DNA of 64,000 nucleotides from Streptomyces sp. NBC_00464 (GCF_036013915.1 NZ_CP107899.1:8336001-8400000), one strand, 5' to 3'; positions 9,205 to 18,186 are shown, counted from the first letter of the stretch. The notes: generated by a model from the letters alone, not told the origin. Made by a program: numbers and translations.

Positions 9205-9540
9205 ATGACAGCAGATGACTCGTTCGGCCGTCTCGACGACGACGACTTCCCTGCTTACACCATGGGCCGAGCCGCCGAAATGCTCGGGACCACGCAGGGT
9301 TTCCTCCGTGCCATCGGCGAAGCCCGCCTGATCACCCCACTCCGTTCCGCGGGCGGCCACCGCCGCTACTCCCGCTACCAGCTGCGCATTGCCGCGCGCG
9401 CCCGGGAACTCGTCGACCAGGGCACCCCCATCGAGGCGGCCTGCCGCATCGTCATCCTTGAGGACCAGCTCGAAGAGGCTCAGCGCATCAACACCGAATA
9501 CCACGAGGGTGTCAGGCCGTCCGGCGCGGTGGATGCCTGA
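9205..9540 (+). CDS. MerR-like helix-turn-helix regulator
   Basis: A 111-aa protein. The ATG at 9205 lies 5 nt after AGAGAGG; an in-frame GTG at 9199 overlaps that site and is less likely. Residues about 17-60 form a MerR-type winged helix: YTMGRAAEMLGTT (helix-turn-helix) and the wing SAGGHRRYSRYQL. A short helix, AARARELVDQGTPIEAAC, follows, but there is no effector domain, so it may act constitutively or through partners. It closely resembles a small conserved Streptomyces MerR protein of unknown role. It is the only gene between the hairpin at 9147 and the terminator at 9653. Confidence 0.85.
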   Translation: MTADDSFGRLDDDDFPAYTMGRAAEMLGTTQGFLRAIGEARLITPLRSAGGHRRYSRYQLRIAARARELVDQGTPIEAACRIVILEDQLEEAQRINTEYHEGVRPSGAVDA

Positions 9541-9652
9541 TCGGTGACCGGCCGGCAAGCCGACACATACGCGCCTTGCGTTTCCTGGTGCGTTTCCTGA
9601 CGGCTGGGGAAGAGGTACGCCGATGGCCCGACCGGCTGACGCAGGCGCGCGG

Positions 9653-9687
9653 GAGGGGCTCCGGTGCTGCCGTCAGCGGAGCCCCTC
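9653..9687 (+). terminator. Intrinsic terminator after the MerR-like gene
   Basis: GAGGGGCTCCG (9653-9663), a 13-nt loop and CGGAGCCCCTC (9677-9687), followed by ATTCT. It lies 113 nt past the stop of the MerR-like gene and should separate it from the convergent phosphatase gene. Confidence 0.75.
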
Positions 9688-9814
9688 ATTCTGCTGGTGA
9701 AGTGTGAAGTCGTGGGCGGCCTCGGCGGCCTTGGCGGGGAGACAGGCGGCGAGCCAACTCGTTCGTCCTCGGCGACATGAACCCAACTGGAATCGGCCGC
9801 GAGGCGGGCTGTAA

Positions 9815-11125
9815 TCAGGTGCTGTCGCCGTCAGTGGGCTGCTGGACCCATGCAGAGGCGATGGTGTCCGCGGCGATGGTCGGGGGCAGACCCGTCAGTG
9901 CCGTCAATTGAGTTGGCTGGTAGGGATTCGGGCCGTGCCACTCCAGGAGCATCACGGTGGCGTCGTCGTTCAGGCGGCCGTGGTGGTAGGCCAAATGGTG
10001 CTCGACCAGTCGCCGCAGAGTTTCCGGAACCGGGAGGCCGTCAGCGTGGTGGCGGATGAGGAATTCGGTCAGGCCGTCAACGCCGAACTCCTGCCCCTCC
10101 TTGTTGCGGGCTTCGGTGATGCCGTCGGTATAGAACAGCAGGCGGTCCCCGGGTTCGAGCTGGTCGCGGCGCAGGGCGCCGTGCACGCCCAGCCCGGTCC
10201 CCAGCGGGGGTGCGGGCGGGCAGGACAAATGCACGACGGTGCGGTTGCCGCGGATAACCACCGGGGGAGGATGGCCGTAGTTCGTCCAGGTCAGGACACC
10301 CGTGGACAGGTGAAGGTCGGCCATGATGCTCGTGGCATAGCGGCTGCCGGCGAATTGCTCGGTCAGTGCCGCCCCCACACCTTCGGCTGTCTGCAAGAGG
10401 TCGGAACCTTGGCAACGGTGGACGCGCGCAGCGGCCAACGCAAGATTGGCCGTCAGCCCGGCAGCAGTGTCGTGCCCCATGGCGTCGAAGACGGAAAGAT
10501 GCAGGGTCTCCCCTGAGAGGGCGTAGTCGAAAGCGTCTCCGCTGACTTGGTAAGCCGGTTCCATGACCGCGCTGATCAGGATCCGATCAGTCGCAAAAGT
10601 CCGCGGCGGCATCAGCCGCCATTCCATCTCCGCCGCCACTTTCATTTTCCGGCGACGAACCAGCCTGGAGTACAGGTCGCTTGTTCCACGCTTGCTCTCC
10701 AGAAGAAGGGCGACGAGACCGGCGAGCCTCTCCAGATCGTCATCCGCTTCGACCTGCGCACCCGGCATACCGACCCGGAGCACACCCAGCCGCTCGGTTC
10801 CGTCCAGCAGGGGAACCCACCACTGCCCCGTCGTGGAAGCCGAGGCCGGTGAGATCTTTCCAAGTCGGAAGGCTCGCCCGGCCACCGTTCCTTCAACGGT
10901 CAACTCGGACGGCACGTCCACTCCGCCGGGGCTGAGGTCGACGTTGCCGGCGAGCAGGCACAACCGTTCCTGCCGCAGGTCTGCCAAATAGATGAGCACG
11001 TGTGGCCAGCCCGCCCGACAGGCATGCGACGCGACCGTACCGGGAAGCTGCTCCAGGGTCATCAGATGACTCGCAGCGATCAGCTCTCCCAGCACTCTGG
11101 CACGTGCCACTTCCGTGCCGTTCAT
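9815..11125 (-). CDS. PP2C/SpoIIE-type serine phosphatase with GAF-like sensor domain
   Basis: A 436-aa protein from the ATG at 11125, 8 nt after a strong AAGGAAGG. Longer in-frame readings upstream run through a hexanucleotide repeat and are not credible. Residues 1-170 look like a GAF-type sensor. The C-terminal 250 residues are a PPM/SpoIIE phosphatase: SGDAFDYAL and FDAMGHDTAAGL (metal-binding Asp), then GDRLLFYTDGITEARN and NDDATVMLLEW. Such Streptomyces proteins dephosphorylate anti-anti-sigma factors (SpoIIAA/RsbV type) in partner-switching stress pathways. The partner is not in the window, although a HATPase of the kinase/anti-sigma class lies at 50.1 kb. Confidence 0.9.
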   Translation of the reverse strand: MNGTEVARARVLGELIAASHLMTLEQLPGTVASHACRAGWPHVLIYLADLRQERLCLLAGNVDLSPGGVDVPSELTVEGTVAGRAFRLGKISPASASTTGQWWVPLLDGTERLGVLRVGMPGAQVEADDDLERLAGLVALLLESKRGTSDLYSRLVRRRKMKVAAEMEWRLMPPRTFATDRILISAVMEPAYQVSGDAFDYALSGETLHLSVFDAMGHDTAAGLTANLALAAARVHRCQGSDLLQTAEGVGAALTEQFAGSRYATSIMADLHLSTGVLTWTNYGHPPPVVIRGNRTVVHLSCPPAPPLGTGLGVHGALRRDQLEPGDRLLFYTDGITEARNKEGQEFGVDGLTEFLIRHHADGLPVPETLRRLVEHHLAYHHGRLNDDATVMLLEWHGPNPYQPTQLTALTGLPPTIAADTIASAWVQQPTDGDST

Positions 11126-11200
11126 CAATGACACCTTCCTTACGGCCCGGAGAATTACGTCACGATTAAACAATAGCCGGGGGGTGGGCATACTCAGCTG

Positions 11201-11256
11201 AGAAGCAGAAGCAGAAGCAGAAGCAGAAGCAGAAGCAGAAGCAGAAGCAGAAGCAG
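11201..11256. repeat. Hexanucleotide microsatellite (AGAAGC)n
   Basis: About nine uninterrupted copies of AGAAGC on the plus strand (GCTTCT on the minus strand) lie 76 bp upstream of the phosphatase start. The tract is in frame with an upstream extension of that ORF as Ser-Ala repeats, but the strong ribosome-binding site lies downstream, so it is most likely in the 5' untranslated or promoter region. Copy-number change could alter promoter spacing by slippage. Confidence 0.9.
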
Positions 11257-11580
11257 GCGCGAATGTGCGGTAAGGAAAGGGTTGCGAGTACGTAGGACGA
11301 ATCGTGCCCGCGCAACTGACTCCGGCCATGAGTGGCCCCGTTACGGGTGACCAGAAATACGAGGGCTGAGCGACCTCTCGCGGCCGTCGAGGGCGAACAG
11401 CGCAGGTGCGGAGAATCTGTCGCTGTCGACAGCCGTGACGCGAGGCCGCGCCAAGGGTCGAAATCCATGCGGCCAGGTGTATCTCCCCCCCATCAATCTT
11501 CCCGGACAGGCGTGTTGAGGCAGCGGGGAACCCGGCTGCCTTCGTCGCCGAGACGCCGGAGCGGAGCGGGATATGAGTGA

Positions 11581-12453
11581 TCAATTCGACGGGGGTGGTG
11601 GGACCATGGCCCAGCGAATCGCGGCAGTCAGTGCCCTCCCGGTCGGCGTCACGCACGCTTCGGCTGTGCCGGACAGCCGGGGCAGCCCGAGTGACGTACG
11701 GGCCCACTGGGGGAGGGCGGCGACGGAGTTCGCGGCGAGGACGGCATAGGGGGCACGGGCAACCCAGGGCAGGGGAGGGTGCAGCAGGATGAAGCGCGCG
11801 GCCTCGCACGCTTCCCTGGTCGGCCGCAGTTCACCCCGGTAGGCCCCGAGACGGGCAGCGAGTTCTTTGCGATTACGCGGAGGTTCGGTGACGCCGAGTG
11901 CTTCCGCTACCCGCGCTGTGTCGGCGATGTAGCCGTCGTACCCGGCCGCGTCGAGCGGCTCGACCCCGTATCGCTGGTGGGCGAGGAGGAAGCTCTCGAC
12001 CTCGGCCACATGCACCCAGCCGAGAAGATGCGGATCGGCGGCGCAGTAGGGCTCTCCGAGCGAAGTCGTTCCACGCACCCGGTTGTGTACGGCACGTACG
12101 CGGTCGACGGCCAGCTGCGCGTCGTCCGCTGTTCCGTATGTGGTGACGGCGAGGAAGGTACTGGTGCGCTGGAGCCTTCCCCAGGGGTCGCCGCGGTAGC
12201 CGGAATGAGCTTCCACGGCAGCCATCGCCAACGGGTGCAAGGACTGGAGCAGGAGCGCCCGCAGTCCGCCGATGAACATTGACGCATCGCCGTGGACCGT
12301 GCGGATCGGCCGGTCCGGACCGAACCACCGAGGGCCGGGCGCTCCGTGGATACGAGCGCGGTTCGTCGGCCCTGCGGGACCGGCGACCTGGGCAAAGATC
12401 GCGCTGCCCAGCCGCTCCCGCAGGCCGAGTGCGGTACGCGTGGACGTGTCCAT
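11581..12453 (-). CDS. DUF2236 (MpaB/latex-clearing-like) oxygenase family protein
   Basis: A 290-aa protein from the ATG at 12453. It matches the DUF2236 family, which includes rubber oxygenase Lcp and mycophenolate enzyme MpaB'. The pattern is visible as GDASMFIGGLRALLLQSLHP near residue 60, HSGYRGDPWGRLQRTSTFL with a conserved Arg/Thr-rich stretch, and HLLGWVHVAEVESFLLAH. The His and Arg residues in these segments are those that bind b-type heme in characterised members. The substrate is unknown. No signal peptide is seen, so it is probably cytosolic. It stands alone, downstream of the broken polymerase gene. Confidence 0.88.
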   Translation of the reverse strand: MDTSTRTALGLRERLGSAIFAQVAGPAGPTNRARIHGAPGPRWFGPDRPIRTVHGDASMFIGGLRALLLQSLHPLAMAAVEAHSGYRGDPWGRLQRTSTFLAVTTYGTADDAQLAVDRVRAVHNRVRGTTSLGEPYCAADPHLLGWVHVAEVESFLLAHQRYGVEPLDAAGYDGYIADTARVAEALGVTEPPRNRKELAARLGAYRGELRPTREACEAARFILLHPPLPWVARAPYAVLAANSVAALPQWARTSLGLPRLSGTAEACVTPTGRALTAAIRWAMVPPPPSN

Positions 12454-12648
12454 ACGGCAAGTATGCGCTCACAGCCACGGCGGGCCGGAACCTGCCCGCC
12501 GCGCCCTTGATCAGGGAGTCCCTGAGCATTGCGCGCCGATGCGTCCCGCTCGCCTTCGCCCGCTCACGCTCCGCACCGCACACCTTCCCGACGAACCCGT
12601 ACGTGCTGGAGAGAACTCGAGCGATCGGTAAAGGGACACGCGATGGGC

Positions 12649-13953
12649 TCAGATGCCACCTGAATGAACGAGGCGGTCCGCCTGAGGGTGGTCGGTAAAC
12701 CGCTCGAACAGCAGCCGATGTTGGAGCGGGTTGGTGGTGGCGACAAACAGGGAGTGGTTGACCATGGATCCGGCACCGGACCCGCGGGCGGCGACCCGGA
12801 TTCCCATATCTCGCACGTCCGCGACGACCTGCGCGACCGCCAGGAAGTACGGCTCGTAGCGGAGCCGGCCGATGATGGCGAGCTCGTAGTCGAGCTGCTC
12901 CATAGCCTGCTGGTCGTGGTCCAGGCCACGGGCGAGCATCCCGGCCTCGCACCGCTGCCGCAGCAACCGCAGGGCCCCGCCGTCGCCCGGCTCGGCACCG
13001 ACCACAGACGGCTCCGGGAAATGCGGCCGGCCCAGCCCGAGATCAGCGACCGGGTCGATCACGCACTGCTCACCGGTCCGCGCGGTTTCGGCGAGCAGCT
13101 CAGCAGCCCGTCTGGGCCCGGTGCCGGCGGCCCGGCATAGTTCCTCGGCCGCGGCCGCCATCGCACCCGGGTCCTTCAGCCATCGCTCGCCACAGTCCAG
13201 CTGGTGCCGGTCGATCGGGCGCAGCAGCCGTGCGGAGTCCAGGACGTCCGCGATCCGGTGCTGGTCCGGATCGGCGTAGCGGACCGCGTTGCTCAAGACC
13301 GCCGGGATGCCGAGGCGGTCGGCCAGGCCCACGGTGTGGGCGGCCAGACGCAGCGACCCGGGGCCCAGCCCCGGCTGGCCCCACCACAGGACTTCCAGGC
13401 GCAGGTTCGCCCCGGCCACCTCTCGCCACGGAGCCAGCAGCTGCTCGGCAACATCCGGACGCCCGGCCGACAGTGCCCGCACCGGTTCCGAGGCCGGCCC
13501 CAGCAGGACGGTGAGGCCCTGGCTGGCGTACTCGCGCAGCACCGGCCATGGCACGGCCGGCGGCCTGCCGTCCGCTGTGGCGTGGGCGGCGGAGACCAGA
13601 CGGCACAGCCGCGCCCATCCCGCGCCGTCCTGCGCGAGCAGGGTCACCCGCCAGGGGGCCTCGATGACGTGGGCGCCGCCGCGGACCGGGGTCCGGGCCC
13701 GGCGCACGCCGGATCCGGTGGGGGCTGGGGGAGCGCTCGGGGCGACAGCGACGTCGACTCCGAAGACCGGCCGTACCCCGGCCGCGGTCGCGGCCTTCGT
13801 GAAGCGGACCGTTCCGGTGACCGTGTCCCGGTCGGTCAGGGCGAGCGTCTGGATGCCGCGCTCGGCGGCCCGGGCGACCAGGTCATGCGGATGGGAGGCG
13901 CCGTAGCGGGCCGAGTAGCCGCTGGCGACATGCAGATGCACTCCACCACCCAT
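12649..13953 (-). pseudogene. dnaE2: Truncated error-prone DNA polymerase III alpha (DnaE2/ImuC-type), N-terminal third
   Basis: The ATG at 13953 has GGAGAG upstream. The product starts with a PHP domain (VHLHVASGYSARYGASHP, then LALTDRDTVTG) and continues into the polymerase palm up to VAARGSGAGSMVNHSLF, normally followed by a MERF element and DIDxD catalytic aspartates. Here similarity ends at LLFERF, and 14 unrelated residues precede a stop, giving about 434 aa instead of the usual 1050-1150. All catalytic acidic residues are missing, so polymerase activity is lost; a stand-alone PHP phosphoesterase cannot be excluded. The adjacent ku fragment suggests a deleted DNA-repair region. Confidence 0.85.
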
Positions 13954-14153
13954 CACACTCTCCGGTCATACAATCCTAAAACAACCCAAAAGGGCCTTCC
14001 GGATCTCTACAGTACTCGAACAGAAATCGAACACGCGACCTCGCGATGCGATCACGACCAGCCCGAACGAGATCGAAGTACCGGCCTTGATCGGGTGGCG
14101 CCTGCCCCTGGGTGCACCACCCCTTCCCGGCCCACACCCGCCAGGAGGACGCG

Positions 14154-14216
14154 ATGCCGCACGCCCTGTGGAGCGGAGCCATCAGCTTCGGGCTAGTTAC
14201 TTCTCTGAACCAGTAG
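14154..14216 (+). pseudogene. ku: Remnant of a ku (NHEJ) gene: first ~15 codons
   Basis: AGGAGG, 7 nt spacing, and an ATG at 14154 open a reading frame starting MPHALWSGAISFGLVT, the signature N-terminus of bacterial Ku. After about 15 codons it diverges and stops at 14216. A full Ku is about 300 aa. The ribosome-binding site and start are intact, so this is a genuine gene start cut by a deletion or insertion whose breakpoint is near 14195-14200. Ku binds DNA ends for LigD; no ligD is seen here. Confidence 0.75.
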
Positions 14217-14283
14217 CTTCGGGCCGTTGAGGAAGCCAGCAAACTTGTGGCACATGCGTACCGTCCCGGGTCAGGATGCGGCT

Positions 14284-14910
14284 ATGCGTGATGTGCAGAG
14301 CGATTCCGAGTTGCAGGACCTGGTTCGGCGGTTCGTCACGCCTGATCGCCGATACCTTCGGTTGGGCGGGAGCGTTTTCCGGTTGGGTCCGGTCGAGCGC
14401 TCCGCGTTTGTGCGGGATCTGGCTCAGGCTGCGCACGAAATCACTCCGGAGCAGCTTGGAGTCCTCTTCGAGGGTGGATGGCGCGAGCGAAAGACTGCTG
14501 CATGGCTGGTTGCTGTGGCCCACAGGTCCGAGTTTCGCGAGCTCATGGGGCGGCTTCTGCTGGCCAGCGAGGGGCCTTATGCGGGCGCTGCATACTGCGT
14601 TGCCCTTGCGAAGTTCGGTACTACAGCCGATGCCGCGCTGCTCAGCGCATACCTTGATCACTACTTGTCGCGCCCCGACCTCGACTACGACCAGGCAGTC
14701 GTCCTTGGGACGCTTCTGTACCTCGATGGGATTCACGGCTCCGAGTGCGCAACACGGTTCCTTGCCCCGGCCGGTCCCTGGGACCGATGGCACGAGGTCC
14801 GGGCCGTGGCGGCCCTTGACCCGCGTGACTGTCAGCAGGCCGTGCAGCAGCTGTGTGCTTTCGTCGACGAGACCGCTGAGGTCTTCGCCTCGCTGGCCTG
14901 CGGGAGCTGA
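14284..14910 (+). CDS. DUF6000 family protein
   Basis: A 208-aa protein from the ATG at 14284; in-frame starts at 14254 and further upstream are possible. It carries the DUF6000 pattern: RRFVTPDRRYLRLGGSVFRL, EITPEQLGVLFEGGWRERKTAA, YAGAAYCVALAKFGT and RPDLDYDQAVVLGTLLYLD. The family is all-helical, HEAT-like, widespread in Streptomyces and without known function. It is followed after 2 nt by a DUF5958 gene, so the two are co-translated and probably work together. Confidence 0.85.
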   Translation: MRDVQSDSELQDLVRRFVTPDRRYLRLGGSVFRLGPVERSAFVRDLAQAAHEITPEQLGVLFEGGWRERKTAAWLVAVAHRSEFRELMGRLLLASEGPYAGAAYCVALAKFGTTADAALLSAYLDHYLSRPDLDYDQAVVLGTLLYLDGIHGSECATRFLAPAGPWDRWHEVRAVAALDPRDCQQAVQQLCAFVDETAEVFASLACGS

Positions 14911-14912
14911 GC

Positions 14913-15314
14913 ATGACCGAGCGAGACATCATCCTCAACGAACTCGCCCAAGGCCTGCGCCCGATGGCACAGGGCATCGAGTGGTTCGACACCCACGGTC
15001 CGGAGGCGCAGGCCGAGGTACTCCTGTTTCTACGCCATCATTGCGTGCAGGCGCGCGCCATCACCGAAGACGGGCCGGAGAGCATCCGACGTGCCGGGCT
15101 GCGCTCGACATACACGCCTGCGGTGCTGATCGCCTGCGGCCCGATCGATCAGCAACTGGGGAAGATCGCCGGCCTCGCCCCTGCCGACGAACGCCGCAAA
15201 GCGTTCCGGCTCCTGGTCGCGGTGCTCGGGGTTGCGGACGAACGGCGCCGCGAGCGCATCTGTTCCGGTGGATGCGGTCACTGGTGGCACAACCTGCCCG
15301 TAGCCAGCGGATGA
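14913..15314 (+). CDS. DUF5958 family protein
   Basis: A 133-aa protein whose ATG at 14913 lies two bases after the DUF6000 stop. Family hallmarks are LNELAQGLRPMAQGIEWF, QARAITEDGPESIRRAGLR and DERRKAFRLLVAVLGVADER, ending in a Cys/His cluster (CSGGCGHWWHN) that could bind zinc. The function is unknown. Small helical DUF5958 proteins occur beside HEAT-like proteins in many Streptomyces, so a two-protein complex with the upstream product is a reasonable inference. Confidence 0.85.
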   Translation: MTERDIILNELAQGLRPMAQGIEWFDTHGPEAQAEVLLFLRHHCVQARAITEDGPESIRRAGLRSTYTPAVLIACGPIDQQLGKIAGLAPADERRKAFRLLVAVLGVADERRRERICSGGCGHWWHNLPVASG

Positions 15315-15382
15315 TGAACGACTTCCCGCCGCTGTTGCCTGCCCCTGGACTCGATCTGCGGCAAGACGGGCTGCGGCCAGTG

Positions 15383-15844
15383 TCATGCGCTCGTGTCGCC
15401 GGCGTCGGAGTCGATCACCGCGCTCAGGGCCCGCAAGGCGCCATCGTATTGGTGACGGTCGAACTGGAACGGACCGAATGCCATGTAGTCGCGCGTCTTG
15501 CGGTGCGGTTGCTCAAAAGCGTCCCAGGTTACGAGATCCACTGTTGCGGTGATGCGCGCCATGAGCGGCCAGCACCCCCACTCGCCGCATTCACAACCGA
15601 GGACGGGAGTCTTTGGCCCCATCGCACTGGTGGACAGTCCAAGGAAGTGGTCGTGCATCGGGCCGAACCGGAAGAACTCTGGGATCAGACCGCCGTAGGC
15701 ATCACCAGCTGGCTGCATTCCGGCCGCGATCTCGAACTCATCGATCAGCTTGGTGAGGGGCGCTCCGTCAACGTGGGGGACGACCACGAGCGGACCGCCA
15801 TCACCACGGTGCTGGCAGGCGAACCGGATCTCATTGCTGATCAT
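15383..15844 (-). CDS. Conserved hypothetical protein
   Basis: A 153-aa protein from the ATG at 15844, with a weak upstream ribosome-binding site. It has coding character: acidic and aromatic residues, and a CECGEWGCWP cluster with three Cys near residue 86. A tail of the form QPHRKTRDYMAFGPFQFDR follows. I recognise this layout from uncharacterised Streptomyces proteins but know no function. Its start overlaps the end of an integrase remnant, so it may have come in with that element or simply lie at its edge. Confidence 0.65.
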   Translation of the reverse strand: MISNEIRFACQHRGDGGPLVVVPHVDGAPLTKLIDEFEIAAGMQPAGDAYGGLIPEFFRFGPMHDHFLGLSTSAMGPKTPVLGCECGEWGCWPLMARITATVDLVTWDAFEQPHRKTRDYMAFGPFQFDRHQYDGALRALSAVIDSDAGDTSA

Positions 15845-16098
15845 CCAGTGATTGTCTCAACAACGCTGCTCCCTCATTCCGTGCGGGTTCACCCGGGGCC
15901 TTGCGCGGCATGCCGAGGTTGATCGCCATGCTTCTGGGTGCGGAGTCGATCTGGTCGATTTTGGATTCGGAGCCGGCGAGGCTGACGCGCAGGCCCTCGA
16001 TCTCACCGAGCCAGCCTTCCCGCTCGGCCTCGGCGATCCGATCCAGGAGGTTGTCGCGGATCTCCACCAGCCTGCTGCGCTGAGCCGGGTCTGGGCGT
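15831..16098 (-). pseudogene. Integrase/recombinase C-terminal remnant (copy 1)
   Basis: Reading leftwards from about 16098, DPAQRSRLVEIRDNLLDRIA continues into EAEREGWLGEIEGLRVSLAG and IDQIDSAPRSMAINLGMPRK, ending at a stop at 15831. This is the C-terminal helical tail I associate with large Streptomyces tyrosine-type integrases. No catalytic domain precedes it. A second, diverged copy of the same segment lies at 18187-18465 in the same orientation. Family identity is from recall and moderately sure; the remnant nature is clear. Confidence 0.6.
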
Positions 16099-16232
16099 AG
16101 GAGGGAGCAGCGGACGCAGGCTTAACCGAACTGATCTTGAAGCGGCTTCTTCGCATCGCGGCCGCTGCCCGTTGACTGAAGGTGACCATAGAGATTCTCG
16201 TGCTGATGTGAGGTGCGGCGTGTCGCGTGCTT

Positions 16233-17207
16233 TTAGGGCAGGAGGAGGACGCGGCCAAGCTGAGACCGGTCTTCGAGTAGCCGGTGTGCTGCGGCTGCCT
16301 CGGCGAGCGGGAGGCGGGCGTGCACGGCGGTGTGTAGTTGCCCGGCAGTCGAGTATTCGGCGACCTCGGTCATTTCTCGGCGGGCCTGCTCGGGGTCGGC
16401 CGCGCGCCATGCGATGAGGGAGAACCCGGCCACGGACTTCAGGGCGAAGAGGTTGGTGACAGGCAGGCCGGTCAGCTCGCCGCTCGCAGCTCCGTAGATG
16501 ACGATCCGGCCGAACGGAGCCAGTACGTCGAAGCTCCGCTGCAGGGTCTCGCCGCCGACGGAGTCGAGAACGACGTCCACGCCTCGCGGTGCGGCCTTGC
16601 GGACCTGGTCGGGCCAGTCGCTGTCTGTGTAGTCGATGGCGATGTCGGCGCCGCACTTGCGGGCGAAGTCGAGTTTGGCCGGTGAGCCGGCGGTGGCGAT
16701 GACCGTGCCGGCGCCGAGCAGTTTAGCGAGTTGTACGGACAGGTGGCCGATGCCGCCGGCCGCGGCGTGGATCAGTACCGTCTCACCCGGCGCAAGCCGG
16801 CCGGTGCGCAAGGTCCGGAGTGCAACCGGGGCGCCCATGGGCAGCATGCTGGCTGCACCGAGGTCGAGTCCGTCGGGTATCGGGGCGAGCCATTGCGCGT
16901 CGGCGACGATGTAGTCGGCGAACGCGTCCTCGGCCAGTCCTGCGACTCGTCGGCCGACCTGCTGTGTGTCGACGCCGAGTCCGGCGGCTTCGACGGTGCC
17001 CACCACGTCGCCGGTGAGTTTGCCGGGCAGAGGGCGCTGGAAGATCGCCCCGCTGGACGGCCCGCGCCGGAACTTGGTGTCGACGAAGTTTGCCCCGATC
17101 GCCTCGGCCCGGATGAGCACCTGGCCCGGCCCCGGCGTGGGGATTTCGGCCTCCTCGATCGTGAGGACGTCCGGATCGCCGTATTCGTAGTAGCGGACTC
17201 GTCGCAT
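16233..17207 (-). CDS. NADPH:quinone oxidoreductase-like zinc-free MDR protein
   Basis: A 324-aa protein. The ATG at 17207 lies 6 nt after AGGAGAG. It shows the MDR fold: an N-terminal GroES-like domain (MRRVRYYEYGDPDVLTIEEA) and a Rossmann domain with AAAGGIGHLSVQLAKLLGA, the quinone-reductase form of the NADPH-binding motif. The Cys/His zinc ligands of alcohol dehydrogenases are absent, which supports a QOR-type enzyme. It diverges from a TetR gene across a 125-bp gap with a TetR-like operator, so it is very likely the repressor's target and induced by an electrophile or quinone. Confidence 0.9.
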   Translation of the reverse strand: MRRVRYYEYGDPDVLTIEEAEIPTPGPGQVLIRAEAIGANFVDTKFRRGPSSGAIFQRPLPGKLTGDVVGTVEAAGLGVDTQQVGRRVAGLAEDAFADYIVADAQWLAPIPDGLDLGAASMLPMGAPVALRTLRTGRLAPGETVLIHAAAGGIGHLSVQLAKLLGAGTVIATAGSPAKLDFARKCGADIAIDYTDSDWPDQVRKAAPRGVDVVLDSVGGETLQRSFDVLAPFGRIVIYGAASGELTGLPVTNLFALKSVAGFSLIAWRAADPEQARREMTEVAEYSTAGQLHTAVHARLPLAEAAAAHRLLEDRSQLGRVLLLP

Positions 17208-17290
17208 GATGGACTCTCCTGAGGGGCCAACGGGCAAGGGGTGCCACCGCCGACAGCTAAAGTGGACTTCCGGTCAGCTTCGGCGACCGT

Positions 17291-17309
17291 ACTGGACCGT
17301 CAGTCCAGT
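17291..17309. promoter_or_regulatory. Probable TetR operator
   Basis: A perfect inverted repeat ACTGGAC-CGTCA-GTCCAGT lies in the gap between the divergent oxidoreductase and TetR genes. Arm length, spacing and position 24 nt before the TetR ATG are typical of an autoregulated TetR site that also controls the divergent gene. Confidence 0.8.
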
Positions 17310-17332
17310 TGTCCATGCGGGGTGAGGACTCG

Positions 17333-17980
17333 ATGACAGAAGGCCGCCGCGAACGTGCCGACGCGGCACGAAATCGGCACGCGATCCTGCTGGCGACCGA
17401 GGAACTCCTGGCACGGCACCGGCCCGAGCAGATCTCGATGGAACAAGTCGCCGCCGCAGCCGGCGTCGGCAAGGGCACGGTCTTCCACCGCTTCGGCAAC
17501 CGCATGGGCCTTATGCGGGCGCTGATGGCAGAACGGGCCCTTGCCCTGCACGAAGCCGTCACGACAGGCCCACCGCCTCTGGGCCCGGGTGCCCCGTCAC
17601 GAGAGCGCCTCCTCGCCTTCCTCGACGCCGTCGTTGGCGTGGTCGCCCGCAACAAGGGACTCCTGGCCGCGCTCGGCCACGCCGTGACGACAGCACACAA
17701 GCCCGAAGAGGATCCGCGCAGCGCGCACCCCGTCTACCAGTTCTGGCACAGCCACATCACCTCGCTGATCAGCCAGGAGCGTTCGGACCTGGACGCCGAA
17801 CTCCTAGCCCATATCCTGCTCGCCACCCTGCACAGCGACCCGATCCTGCGCCTGCTGGAGCAGGGCGACGGCCAGCGCCTCGCCGATTCGCTGCGCACCT
17901 TGGTGACCGCCTTGCTCAACACCTCGGCGGGCAGAACCGAGCCGAGGAACAGCCGCCACCCGAACGCCCCGCAGCGGTGA
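17333..17980 (+). CDS. TetR family transcriptional repressor
   Basis: A 215-aa protein. The ATG at 17333 follows GTGAGG; an upstream TTG would overlap the operator. Residues about 10-55 form the DNA-binding domain: RNRHAILLATEELLARH, then ISMEQVAAAAGVGKGTVFHR, a canonical TetR helix-turn-helix. The C-terminal ligand domain is helical and variable. It presumably represses itself and the divergent quinone oxidoreductase gene through the palindrome at 17291. Confidence 0.93.
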   Translation: MTEGRRERADAARNRHAILLATEELLARHRPEQISMEQVAAAAGVGKGTVFHRFGNRMGLMRALMAERALALHEAVTTGPPPLGPGAPSRERLLAFLDAVVGVVARNKGLLAALGHAVTTAHKPEEDPRSAHPVYQFWHSHITSLISQERSDLDAELLAHILLATLHSDPILRLLEQGDGQRLADSLRTLVTALLNTSAGRTEPRNSRHPNAPQR

Positions 17981-18186
17981 GTATCCAGCGGCGCGCCGAC
18001 CGCGCTTCGCGAGCCGAAGGTCGGGCGAGCCTCAATCCATCGACGTGGATAGAAGTAGGTTGCGGCAGGTTGAAGCCGCTGGATTGTTCAGCTTTTCCTG
18101 CCAGGCCCGACTCCCCGAGGAGGTCAGCCAGGCGGCAGAAGGCGGCCCTGCGCTTCGCTGTCCGGTGATCAGAATCCCGTCAGCGC

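Noticed and set aside
11126..11809. Extension of the phosphatase gene upstream through the Ser-Ala hexanucleotide tract
   Set aside because: A strong AAGGAAGG site lies just before the ATG at 11125, and the upstream residues have no family character.
14016..14032. SOS (LexA) box upstream of the polymerase remnant
   Set aside because: TCGAAC occurs twice in direct, not inverted, orientation 11 bp apart, so it is not the actinobacterial LexA palindrome.
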